From the NCBI RefSeq assembly GCF_028453695.1, contig NC_135779.1, positions 8,320,831-8,384,830 on the forward strand: a stretch of DNA of 64,000 nt, written 5' to 3'. This DNA is from Augochlora pura. Its lineage: Eukaryota > Arthropoda > Insecta > Hymenoptera > Halictidae. Position numbers and translations under genes: made by a program. The notes under the pieces are model-generated. The model saw only the letters and a list, made by a program, of their open reading frames with translations. It was not told the DNA's origin and ran no database searches. Below are positions 50,258 to 61,473 of the stretch, in pieces. Position 1 is the stretch's first letter; every line of letters starts with the position of its first letter.

Positions 50258-51394
50258 TGTTCAAGCTAATTTTAGCATAATTAATATATTTAATTTTAAT
50301 ATATTTATTTTAATTGGATGTATTAGAATTGCTTGCAACTTACTGGAGAATCCATTCCCTGTGACATGATTTGTAATTTTATCATATTTAACGAAAGATG
50401 TAATTATCTATTTTCAAAATATTTCTACATCATGGAAAAATTTTTAAAATATACTTTTATAGATTTTAAAATAGTGCCTATGCTTGCCTCGTACAAATAT
50501 ATTAATTAAAAAATTATTTTATTTGTTCACGATGCTGTGTTATATTTCAACATACCTTCAGAATTTACGAGAACTTCATTGTTATTGTAACAAAAGTTGA
50601 AGGAAGTAGAAAATAATTTTAGAAAGAAAATATCATCTGAGTAGATGGCGCTATTTCCCTATAGTGAATCGTGGATCTGTTCTGCATCCACATATGAGAA
50701 AAGTTATTTCGTGTGAAAAAGTGAATTATTCGTGTATTTTCTATTTAGACACTGTCTTCTTGTATTTCAAAGTAAAAATTAATGAATTACAATTGTAAAA
50801 TACACATGTGTCATCGTATTTCTACATTTTATTTTTGTTGACTGTTTTTAGCAATGGCATTTAAAAAGTGGCACATATGCAGCGTTCTAGATAAACGATT
50901 ATGTACCTATACGTTTTTAAGTATTAATACTGGAAAGTGGCAAATCCTGAAATGATATTTAAAGATGCATATAGCAAAATTTTATAAATGCAGTGATTGA
51001 TACAATGAAGTGTAAAATTGACAGAACATGCTTCTAAAAAAGGTATTGTTTAATTCTAAAATTTCTTGGAATCATCATTTACATATAACTAAATACCTTT
51101 GTACTTTGTAAACAACTGCTTTGGTTAATTCAACTATTTATAAAAAGATAAATGTTATAGGATAAAAACAAAGTAATATTTTATGATTATAATTATATAA
51201 GTTTTAGGCATTTAATGAAGGAGTAAATAACTTGCACCTCAAATGACAGTAATAAAATATACAACTATACCATTCTGAGTAAATAATTTTTTAAACTATG
51301 CATCACATGACAATTCTTCCTTACTGATTGAATGAATGTATTGTGATTTTATGCAGTGTAATAACAATGTAGGATAATTTTTTACTTTAAACAG
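50258..51394. other. AT-rich region before the plus-strand TRIM45-like exons
   Basis: Holds the peflin 3' UTR and no convincing first exon for the gene at 51395. A 26-codon MALFPYSE-type start at about 50645 and an MAFKKWH start at about 50854 were examined, and neither has a donor in the needed phase 2. A 15-base sequence pair at 51236-51314 is repeated in the same orientation at 52912-52967. Confidence 0.45.
51236..51314 (+). repeat. direct repeat flanking the inverted TRIM45-like half, copy A
   Basis: ACCTCAAATGACAGT and, 49 bases further on, CATCACATGACAATT. Both 15-mers recur in the same order and orientation at 52912-52967, at 25 bases spacing. Confidence 0.6.
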
Positions 51395-52045
51395 ATACTC
51401 TGATGGACTTACGAACGAAGGATCGAATGCATGGAAGTATGATCCATTATTATCCTATGCAAGACAAGCCCAAGAAAGAATTCAAGAATTTGACAGATTA
51501 AAAAAAGCAAGACATTTACTTGATGCTATTTTTCTTACAAATGAATTAATTTCTGATGGCTCTGATGTAGAAATATTAAGTCTTGCTAACACGATAATAA
51601 CAAGATTTAAGATTTTAGGGGTATTTAATACATTGTTAGGTAAGGCAAATTTAATACATAATTCCTTATCTTCCCATACGGATACTCATTGAACAATGAA
51701 TAACCCTTCTAGAAAATACTAATGAAAATGCAAGGACAATGGTATTAAAGTTTTCTCATAGTGGTATATACCATTGTTGTACATTTTGTTCAAGTGGAGG
51801 GAAGAAAGAAGTCACCTGTGGTTGTAGAGGAACAATGCCTGGTACTACATGTTTCTTAAATAATATAATAAAGTATTATTGTTCAATATTGTACATATAA
51901 TCATATAATTAAAGGTGGATATCAAGGTTGTGGACATGGTCATGCCGGACATCCAGGTGTAAGTCATTGGTCTTGCTGTGGATCAGTTTTGAGACACGGG
52001 CGTTGCTTAGCGCATCAAAAATATATGCACCAACTGCTAGTTTGA
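51395..52045 (+). CDS. TRIM45-like C-terminal half (coiled coil and Cys/His tail), plus strand
   Basis: Three exons: 51395-51639, 51713-51841 and 51915-52045, with internal phases 1 and 1, ending in TGA. The acceptor at 51394 needs one base-pair completion (phase 2), yet no suitable first exon was found upstream on this strand. The protein begins with a helical segment (ARQAQERIQEFDRLKKAR, then ELISDGSDVEILSL) like the end of a TRIM coiled coil. It then has HCCTFCSSGGKK, CGCRGTMPGGYQGCGHGHAG and HPGVSHWSCCGS. That Cys/His pattern is, from memory, the C-terminal tail of TRIM45. The complementary RING/B-box half is on the other strand at 53025-54641 and ends in phase 2, an exact fit. Joined, the two would give 528 residues in frame. 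Confidence 0.75.
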
Positions 52046-52322
52046 TGCTGTTTATTTGGTATTAATTTCATCTCACATCTATACATATTTGTATTTAAAT
52101 TTCCTTTACCAGAAAAATTTAAGTGTTAAAAGGTATTTTAAGGTTTTACAAATATTCAAAAAGCTATCGTGCATGTATATCATGCGAAGAAGTTTATTTG
52201 TTATTGGAAACAAAAATGAATAATTTTTGTTACCCTGACACAAATTACAGAATTCTAGTAATTTCTGAAAACACCAGATGATGCTACTGTACATTTCTAA
52301 GAGTATATTTACTCCGTTGGTC

Positions 52323-52364
52323 ATGTTGCCCAATAGTTTGAGCATTTTGCCACTACGCGTATTG
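52323..52364 (-). repeat. inverted partial copy of the 46460-46604 repeat
   Basis: AGTTTGAGCATTTTGCCACTAC here equals, with one mismatch, the reverse complement of GTAGTGGCAAAATGCCCAAACT at about 46493. The flanks also agree partly. Confidence 0.55.
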
Positions 52365-52911
52365 GTGCTATACGAATTCTTAACCAGAGCTTCGAAATTT
52401 TACCATAAAAGACGCTACATGTCACATATGGCGCTATTTTTTAAATTTTTATTTTCAAACAGTAAATAAACTTTTTTTGGCATGATATACGCGCGGGTAA
52501 GATTCCTGAACATTTCTGTACCCTCAAAATATTCTTTTAGCCCCTCAATTGCCATATTTTTATCTATTCTTCATATGTATATAAATTATTTATGGTAAAG
52601 TGTACCTGTACCATTGAGGAAGCTTATTTACAAAAAATTGTTACAAACTATACTTATAGCGATCTGTATTATACATTCAATGTGTTCAACAATTAGGAGT
52701 ATTTGAGACCAAGATTTTTGAGCCTCTATTTGGAAGATACATACAGTACAGTTCCGATTATCAGGCACTGCCTTTCTGTAAATCATTATTTTTGTACATC
52801 AGTCTTTATTAAATATACATAGTACTACAAACTGCTGTAGAATGGAATGTCATTGCATATATAACATAACATACTGCCCTTAAAATAATTTTCTATAGCT
52901 TATTATGTTGT

Positions 52912-52967
52912 ACCTCAAATGACAGTCTTATATTATTGCTGTAAACCTTGTAACATCACATGACAAT
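52912..52967 (+). repeat. direct repeat flanking the inverted TRIM45-like half, copy B
   Basis: The same two 15-mers as at 51236-51314, 25 bases apart, about 60 bases beyond the donor at 53024 in the minus-strand gene. Confidence 0.6.
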
Positions 52968-53024
52968 TCATACCTCTGCACAATTTCACAGTCTAAACTT
53001 TAAATAAATATTTTGATAACATAC

Positions 53025-54641
53025 CGGTAATCCATAGAAATGAAAGAATCTTTCATTTCTTCGGAGGTACTACTTAATAGCATATTTCGATCATATTGTG
53101 TCAAAAGCATGTTCAAAAGTGCTTTTGCCTTTTGCAATACTGTCGTCAAATATAAAACAACCCTTCTCCCAGCACCGGATGCATTTTCACTGGCATGACC
53201 GCGATGCTGAGTACTCCACATACATTCTTTGCATGTTACCTGAGAGAAAATAGCTTATTAGTTAACAATGGAAGAAGACAAAATGGTCATCTAACATAAG
53301 ACAAGATTCATAAACCTGTTGGCACGCAATACAATAAAATCTCAGTGCGTGTGTAGGATGATTTTGACATAATGTGGTACGTCGCAATTTAGTAGCTTCC
53401 CAAAGCGGTCTTATCTTATGTTTCAATGGCTTGAGTTCCATGGTGACTAGCTGTTGATGTTCCATCCCACATTCTGTACAAAAATTGCGGAGACACGTGG
53501 AACACTGAGCCGACGCCTGTAAAAAACCACAATTTATAAAAACTAGATTACATTGGATTAAACAGCATTGGATATAGCTATAAGAAAAAGACTCGAATGC
53601 TTACGACCACTTCATCCGTACAAACATCACAGAGAACTCTATTTGCAAGTCGGCAGCGTATGGCGTCCATGACCAACCGATGTTGAAGAGGATAATGTGG
53701 GGGAGGTACCGGAGAACCGACTGTAGGCAATCGAAAATCACATAGGGGACACAATTCATGGAAATTGCTTTTTCGCTCTCGTGAATTGTGGATTTTAATA
53801 ATTTTCGGGGAATTACAAGAACCTAAAATGCATAAGAATATATTAAGAAAATATTCCACGATTAGAATAAATAAATAATTTTGCACCACTTACGTTTGTT
53901 TAGTAATTCTGAAACACACAATGAACATATAGGATGTAAGCATGGTAGGAGTCTCGGTTCGTGCATCCTTTTACCACATCTAGGACACCGGAATTCTTTA
54001 TCTTCTCCTGTCTTAAGAGAAGAAAAGATTTCTTCTTGGTTGCAGTCATTACTTATTTGATCCTTTGCATTATAAGATAATTCAGAGGAAGGTTGGCACA
54101 TGGAATTTGTTCCATTCGTACTCCAAGAAATGGGCACTTTTGAATGAACATCATAACTAAATAAAAAAGAAAGACAAGTATTTATTACTGTGCATGGTAG
54201 TCTTCATTTATATAGTCATTCTTATGTTAGCTTTTGGGTTTCATTCTACTGTTTTCTATGCTCTAATTTTGTAATCACCAAATGATTCATCTCCATACTT
54301 AGAATTGTGCAAGCTTTGTGGACAGTATCAACGATAGAGGCATCCATCTTTAGAATGTCTGACAATAATTAAAATTTTATACCCGATGGGGAATGAATGT
54401 AACAGTCCCAGAGTAGTCAGTAGTAGTATACTAAGAAAATTAAAAATAGTTCTTACCGAACGCTTTTAGCAAATGCCTGAGGATCTACGTTAACGACCGA
54501 TTGTGTATCCGCCACTTTATTTTTTCGTTTAGAGAATGAACAATCGTTGCTATTAAATCCGTTCTCGTTCTCCTCATCCATCGACGTACTCTCACCGCAG
54601 CAATTCGTAAATCGATATTTGGAGCATTTGACAAAATCCAT
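53025..54641 (-). CDS. TRIM45-like N-terminal half (RING, B-box 1, B-box 2), minus strand
   Basis: Five exons: 54641-54457, 54156-53894, 53822-53605, 53516-53316 and 53239-53025, with phases 2, 1, 0, 0 and 2. After about 100 residues comes a RING finger (FRCPRCGKRMHEPRLLPCLH, then C-x2-C, with CPLC as last pair), then B-box 1 (CDVCTDEVV, CSTCLRNFCTECGMEH) and B-box 2 (LCQNHPTHALRFYC, CQQ, CKECMWSTQHRGH). The coiled coil then begins. RING/B-box proteins of this type are E3 ubiquitin ligases. The fifth exon ends SMDYR at a good donor, CG|GTATGT; reading through gives only YVIKIFI and a stop. No further exon lies downstream on this strand. The start ATG at 54641 follows a GACAG acceptor at about 54654, so an untranslated exon lies upstream. 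Confidence 0.8.
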
Positions 54642-54659
54642 AAACACTGTTAGGCTGTC

Positions 54660-55840
54660 AAAGCTAACACACAATATTATATAAATTAATTATGAATAAG
54701 AAAACTAGTCACCCTTTATTTTCAGCATGTCTAAGAGAATGTATACAATTTACAATACTTATTACTGTAATCGAGTAATATAAAGTAGAATTTGTTTAAT
54801 GGTTTCAAATGTTAGTCCACTATAAAAATTATGTAAAAGTCAACTTACCAAATTGAAGAGTATTCTATCTGCCAGCACGCACTGAGATGGTTTTCGACAG
54901 ACGGTACAAATACCTTTTGCACTACTTCACGTTTACCATAGCGTAATGAGTTAAAAATAACGCAAAGGCAGACGCATGCGGAGCGAAACGCGACTGTTTT
55001 GTACCAAATTCCTAATCGTAGATATTTATTATTTGTTACGTGGTCGTGATAGTTAACGAAGCCATAAATGAATAAATATCAGCGGGTGATATAAAAATTT
55101 GTTGAAGAGTAATACGTAGATCGCATCGCCATTTAATTAATAGTCACCACCGTAGATTGTGGCCCCTCCCATATTAGTTTTATTCACGCGCCCTGCACTT
55201 ATTCTCGCTAAAAAAATTTCTGTCAGTTATATGGATAACAAATTTTATTACTTATCCATACACGTGTAAAAATAAGATCGATGATATACACATTAAAGAG
55301 CAAGTAGTACATACAAAGGATATATGATTAAGGAATGGTTACTATATATAAATACTAATTCCAATACTTTCTAAGGCCGTGAACAAACCAAGTTCGATCA
55401 TTGTGCTATGACACCGCTTCCGTTTACAAACAGCGGTGCATCTACAAGATAATACAATTAGAAAGCCTCGAATTCAATTGTACAATACAATCAAACAATA
55501 TATTATCCCGAGACGAAAAAAGACAATTGAACGAGATGCAATGGAGGAAATGAGCCTGTGTTCTCGGTATCCATGTAACCAGTACTTAAGTACATCAGTT
55601 TCAGTTGAATTGTTTTGTACAGATGGCAATTTCATCAGTTGAAGAAATCGTATGGAATCATGTTAGGTACATACTTAACATTACAGCCTTGTAAGTGACT
55701 AGTACTTTACGTTTTGGCCAAACATACACGTGTGTGCGTCGCTTAACGAGATCTTACATTCTATACAGCTCTGAAATAATAGAGTGATTCATGTGATCTA
55801 ATGCGTAATGCATTGATTAGATTTTTTTAAGACTATTCAT
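54660..55840. other. TRIM45-like upstream region and KIAA0319-like 3' flank
   Basis: A GC-richer patch at 54.88-55.02 kb (GCAGACGCATGCGGAGCG) may be the TRIM45-like promoter. The 67-codon frame at 55436 is not supported. Nothing else is recognised. Confidence 0.4.
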
Positions 55841-55844
55841 TACC

Positions 55845-58800
55845 TCATGTTTTCACTCTAGAACCCACTTTAATAAAACCATTTCGTGATTTACCGTTTC
55901 TTGCTTGGCTATTTTTCGTTTTGCGATGTTCGAATAAAACATCGTCAGAGTCTGTATCCGATTCAGATAGAACCATTTTATGCGTCGAAACTGCAAAGTA
56001 ATTGCGCCTAGATTAATACTATATCAAATATTTTCGGTTAATTAGTACTTAGAAATATCGTACAAGTGCTGCTATCGTCTTCCGGTTCCGGTTGTAACAG
56101 GGAGTATCGAGGAGGTTTTTTCTTAGCGCGAAGCGAACGTCGCTTTCCCGTACATATTCTTTGGCATAGGCAAACCAATCCCCATAGAAGACCGACCCAA
56201 CACACGACCAAAGATAGCAGTGCAATAATCACGTAAAGAATGCTCCAATCTGAAAATTTACATTTTTACCATTACTCTAACTTTCAAAAACTTAATTTAT
56301 TGCTTAACATAGTACGACTTACCGCAGTTTGAATCACCATTACCAAAATATTTCTGTATTAAATTCTGCATCCAAAATGCTTCACACATACATGCCCTTG
56401 TCTCTTGATTGCATACACCATGACCTACAATTACGTTCCCTTCAAACATTTCTTTGCACTGAGATATTTAAAGTGTTCAAGTTACAGTCTATCTACGTAC
56501 CCGAACAATTGTTTTGACATAGAACAGTGTCGATGTTGGCGACAGATAATTGAAGAAGTCCGGAATCTTGTCTCAGTTTTTCCTTCAACCGCTTAACCAC
56601 TTCCGGCCCCGTCATAGTAGTTTGTCCTCCTTTCTTTGCAACATAAAATACTAAGACTGCTCTGCCAGTATGAGGTTCCGCTCTTAGGTTCCGTACAATA
56701 ATCGATGCTTCATCTCGCAGTAACATTTGTAACTTTACTACCAATGAATCTTTTTGAGACACTGTCAACATGTTTGCTCCAATATTTAATGTCAATTCAA
56801 CCAAATGTAATAACTGTGGATCTAGAAAACATAAATATTTACTCACATTTCTTTACAAAATATCAATCTGCAGTTTTACTTTTCTATACCCACCCGATTT
56901 TACTATAACCGACACAGTGTCTTCGCTACTTAGACCTTGATCATCCACCACTTTCAATCTAAAAACGTATCTGCCTGGGACGATATCAGTTAGCTAAAAT
57001 TACATAAATTTGGATGTTAATGACATTCTAATTATTTTAAATACAGATTTAATTAAATATTATTACCATCAAGACCGGTGACTTGTCTGTGTCTTGAATT
57101 ATAGTACCAATAGCAAGACTAGAAGAATCTCTTGTCCATATCCAATCTTTAATTCTCAAATCATCAGTTGATTGAGACCCATTAATGATCAATGCACCGA
57201 TAGGCGCGTTTACAATTTGATCACCTCCCGCGTTTGCTTTAGGAGGCGCATTTTTATCTGTAAAATAAAATTATCCCCATTACATTTGAACCACTCAAAT
57301 GTAGAAATAGTTTAATAACAGTTCATGCATACTTTGTGTAACTTTTACATTCACAGTATCGGAGTCTTTATTTCCGTTATCGTCGATTACAGTTAACTTA
57401 AACTCATAGTCACCCTTGGTTAGTTTTGTTACATTGGTAATTGATTCATTAACTGCAGAGAACTCTGCATTGCTGGGTCCACTGTTAAACGAGGTTTCTT
57501 ATTATAATGTTATGCTGGAAGTTCTAACATTTAAAACTTTAATTTACCTGACTTGTTCCCAATGATATGAGACAATTTTAATATCATCTTTGCTTTTATG
57601 ACCATCGAGTAGAGTTTTTGTTTCAGGTAGAGCTATCGTTATATCCTCGCCTGCGTCGGCTGTACAAGATAATATAAAATAAAACATTTATATCCGCATT
57701 AGGAATAAAAGTTCTACATCGTATAATTACCCTTGGGTGGTTTATTCGTTGGTGGTTTCACAAACACGTGAACCTCAGCTGTTGAAGACTGCTCGGAATC
57801 GTCTGTTACCTTTAGCACGAATGTATACATTCCCTCCTCTAAATTGGACAGTTGTAAGTACGGAGTCCTTGTGTTTTGCATATCCACCGCTTTGTTTTGA
57901 TCAGAGGGACTTTTCGTCCACTCCCAGCTCGCGATTCCATGATCGTCTGTGCTTAAGTTACCATTAAGTGTAAGTGTATTCTGAGGTAAGTATATAATTA
58001 TATCCTGACCCGCGTTTGCACTAGGCGGATAATCGATTACTTTCAATACAGTTATGTTAGCACTAGTAGAGTTGGTAATGTGATCGGAATCTTCTACAGT
58101 CAACCTAAGGAAGTAAACATGTCATTAAGTTGATTAAGTACGTTTAACTTATAAAATATCATACTAACTTGAACGTGTAATTGCCAGGAATAAGATTATC
58201 CAACTGCAATGTGGGTGTATCGACTAGATTAGGTTGATAACCAATAGGCCCTTGTTGTAATTCCCAATGATAAGAAATGACCCGGTCGTCATCCTTGCTT
58301 GACGACCCATCTAACACAGCTCCAGTATTCGGTAGCTTTACAACTTGTGATGAAGGTGAAATTATAGCTATTGGTACTTGATTTATTCTCTTGGCTGTAA
58401 ATAATGATAGTTATAAATAACAGTTTTAACCGTCGATGAATTTTATAACGAATGGAACCCACGTGGTAGAACGCTGACATTTGCGTATGCTTCGCCATAA
58501 GCATTGGGACTATTTACTGTCACCTTAAATGTATATAAACCCTCAGACAAGTTACTCAATTTAACAGTCATACGATTTTGATCAGTCATAATGCCTGTGT
58601 GACTTTCTGGTTGACTTAAAAGACTCCAGGCATAATTATGATGCTCATTCTCTTGCTCTGCAGGTACAGTGTATGCAGATAATGTTACTTCGTTTTCTGG
58701 TAAACGAACTTCCTTTGAAACAGCTGAAACTAACAAACGTTTCACTGGTGGAGTCATTGACGTGCCAGGGTCTTTCAGTATCTGCGGCTTTATCTGCGGT

Positions 58801-59577
58801 GTTACACCAAGTTCCATTTCTTCATCCGCAACACATATTCCTACCATAAATCCGTATAGATTAATAAATGAAGAATCAGCAAACAAAGTGAAACAACTTC
58901 TATAAAGATAACAATACCTTCCATATTGTGTTTGAAACCAATGGAACATTGGCATATCCCAACATCAGGTTTTTCTGGATCTTTAACACATATTTCATTC
59001 TCCAAACAAGTTGCTTGAGTGATGCAGCTCATACCATTGGATCCACCAAAAAGAATATGATATCTGTCTGCACCATCCATAAGAGGAGGACTAAAATATA
59101 TGAAGTACGCATTAAAAATATTTCTGTTACCATGGTTGTAACTTCTTCTGATAAATGTCATTCTCACCCAGTATCTTCATCCACATGTTTCAATAGATCA
59201 CTCCACATTTCATCTTCCTCTACAGGCTTAACTAAGACCATACTTGGTGGATTTTCACTAGCTAAATCGACTCTATATAAAGGTAAACATATTTTGGAGT
59301 TTTCACATTGCAGATGGTAACAAGTACTATTGTGCATAAGAGCCACATTGCATTTAGGTTTAGTACAGCAGGCCGCAATGCAATGTTGAAGACCATTCAA
59401 ATGTGGCTGACTAGCATATATTCCGCTGGAAAGATTTCCTCGAGGTGTGTAGCTTGTGTACACTGTAGGATATAAACCAGGGCATAATATTTGCCATTTA
59501 CTTTCCCAGTCAGAAAAATCACCAATACAACTACCAAAAAGTAACAAATATAGTCCCACATAAAAGATCAACAGCAT
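55845..59577 (-). CDS. KIAA0319-like protein with MANEC-type and five PKD domains
   Basis: Fourteen coding exons on the minus strand: 59577-59168, 59090-58918, 58840-58463, 58394-58169, 58104-57731, 57659-57548, 57481-57333, 57257-57067, 56993-56894, 56821-56501, 56424-56323, 56249-56049 (or -56064) and 55990-55845 (with the joins all in phase), giving about 960 residues (955 with the shorter donor); human KIAA0319L has 1049. A signal peptide (MLLIFYVGLYLLLFG) is followed by a Cys-rich MANEC-like domain (HCIAACCTKPKCNVALM), a short Cys-rich loop, five PKD repeats (each with a WxW or YHWE core and D-x-G/D-D turn), an EGF-like Cys cluster, one membrane helix (IIALLSLVVCWVGLLWG) and a cytosolic tail with SESDTDSDD. 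The family traffics between plasma membrane, endosomes and Golgi and is linked to neuronal migration; here the role is inferred. The ATG follows a CAG acceptor, so a 5' UTR exon lies upstream. Confidence 0.88.
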
Positions 59578-59579
59578 TG

Positions 59580-60984
59580 TAACTGAAAAAGAAATTAAAT
59601 GTATAAAACATCTACTATACAGAACATTCCATGAGTTTCTATATAAATTCTGTGTGTACTTTATAAATGAAAACAAGACTTCTCATTAACAAATTGCAAG
59701 TAATTACTTTAACAGCTATATTTTTAACTCGATACTTTTAAGGTATTGTCTTATCACTCATAAGTGGACATAGTGATAGTATGAGAGAAGTGGCGATAAG
59801 AATGAATGTTTACAATGGAGATGAATCCTACCTGTTTATTCGTACGCGACGATGTGAATGTCGAACGATAAAACGATTCCAGGAAATATTTCAGGTTACT
59901 TTACGAAACATCTGTCACCTTCTGAATTGGTTCACTACCAAACACCGACCGCAGACTGTCCAAGGATCGTTCCGCTGTTATTAATTCCGAATGGTGTGCA
60001 GACGTACACGGTACAGGCTTATCATATATTAGCAGCATGTTATTATCAACGCCAGCAGCTAATCAACTATAGGGGCAATTATCATATTTCCTGTTGCACC
60101 GGAATAATGAAAGGTCGGCTAACAACGACAATTTTTCGCACGCCAATGACACGTCACTCCGGTAAAAACTGTATCGTTAATTGATATACGCACTAAACGC
60201 GTAAAAACACCTCCATTTGACCGAGTTTTTTGCTACGCTACTACCGTTTTGATCAGTTTTGATAGCTCGCACGCCTGAATCACCTGCGCGTGCTTTACTT
60301 ACGTCCCATTAAAACACAGATGTCGCGCTGGTAAAAATAATTGACAGATAAAATTGAAGGTTTACGAAATTCAACTATGCACATATGTTTATCTGTAATG
60401 CATTTCCACTCTCAATATTCACACGTTCAATCCCCAAGAAAAAACATTTCTTTTTCCGTTCAAAAAAAACGAAACGTTCTATGAGCTATGGTGATTATGT
60501 AAAATAAGCAGCTTGTGGATCTTATTCTGCGAACTGTTGAATAGTAATAGAAAACGTTTTCTTACGTTAGTAAGAATGTCGGCCACTTTATTAAAGTCAC
60601 AGCAATCTTCCGAATGTTTTCCTCAAGCAAAAAAGGAAGTTACAGGAAGATTCAAAAATTGTAAGGAATAGTTATATAACCTTCCTTTTCCAGAAATGAT
60701 AATAACATTTCTTAATCCTTTCGACACGATAGATTTTGATACCTGCCACGCGTGCAACATAAGTTCATCCGCAACCTGTACTACGAACGGCATGCATTGT
60801 TCAGATTTATATTGAAATAATTGAAACATCGTATTGTATCACGTACGTTCGTTGTAACGATATCTGATAAAATATCGACGGCCTCCTAGAAATGCCCACA
60901 GTATTCAGAGAGTCGAGGAAGCGCGTGCAGTTCTCGCGAAATATTTGAAATTTCAAATGTCCCGCGCCGAGTGCGCAAAGGATA
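59580..60984. other. region between KIAA0319-like and smoothened
   Basis: Contains the 5' untranslated part of the KIAA0319-like gene (minus) and the start region of smoothened (plus). Open frames at 59.78-60.18 kb have no motif and are not called. Confidence 0.4.
60623..60829 (-). CDS. small unrecognised open frame, minus strand
   Basis: A 68-residue frame, MFQLFQYKSEQC at the start, then ADELMLHAWQVSKSIVSKGL and RNVIIISGKGR. It looks more protein-like than other frames around it (mixed helix then a short hydrophobic strand) but belongs to no family I recognise. A possible donor at AG|GTTATA (about 60674) would cut it after SGKGR, although no convincing second exon with an intron of normal length was found. 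It may be a real small gene divergent from smoothened or a chance frame. Confidence 0.25.
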   Translation of the reverse strand: MFQLFQYKSEQCMPFVVQVADELMLHAWQVSKSIVSKGLRNVIIISGKGRLYNYSLQFLNLPVTSFFA

Positions 60985-61473
60985 ATGCTCAGTGACGACA
61001 GTCCCGCCGCTCGCGAACTATTCCGGAACCTGTTTACGGCTGAGCATTCAAACACCGGAAAGAGGTATGGTATGAGCGAGTCCGACGGCTTCGTCGTGGG
61101 TGGCCTACGAGCGAACGTAACGTGTGTGTGGTCCGAGCGTTCGTATGCTGGATGCGGCTGTCGCAGGCGTAGAAGATGCAAGACGCTTTGTTCGAACGGA
61201 CCGGAGAGCTTTCTCCGTGGCAGAATATAATCAGCGTCTGGTCTTGAACAAAGGGCCTAAAGGTATTCTATTTTTATTCGCGGGATACTTTCGTTGTTTA
61301 TCCGCCTGACGTATACACGTGACGTTTTGTTTTTAATCGGGGTGATAGTGTGTGGCGGCTTGCGCGTCGATTACGAGACCGTATAATGAATTATCATAGG
61401 CTAATAGCACTTCGGTGTTCGACGGAGACTTATTTAAAAGCAGGTTGAAGATCGATATTCTTTTCTTTTCTAG
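60985..61473 (+). promoter_or_regulatory. smoothened 5' region with untranslated exon
   Basis: The smoothened ATG at 61474 follows a TTTTCTAG acceptor directly, so the 5' UTR is split. A donor-like CCTAAAG|GTATTC at 61262 would end the untranslated exon, leaving a 212-base intron. The upstream part (60.98-61.25 kb) is GC-rich. The exact start of transcription cannot be fixed. Confidence 0.4.

Larger units (their letters stand above)
52046..53024. other. AT-rich region between the two TRIM45-like halves
   Basis: No minus-strand exon that could continue the RING/B-box gene was found, and no plus-strand coding sequence. A diverged inverted copy of part of the 46460-46604 hairpin is at about 52323-52364. 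The second copy of the flanking direct repeat is at 52912-52967. Confidence 0.5.

Noticed and set aside
50854..50955. MAFKKWHICSVLDKR frame as first exon of the plus-strand TRIM45-like half
   Set aside because: It has no donor in the needed phase 2, and the downstream exon fits the opposite-strand gene better.
52106..52345. Minus-strand 79-codon frame as continuation of the RING/B-box gene
   Set aside because: No acceptor in phase 2 leads into it, and its sequence has no coiled-coil or Cys/His features of the family.
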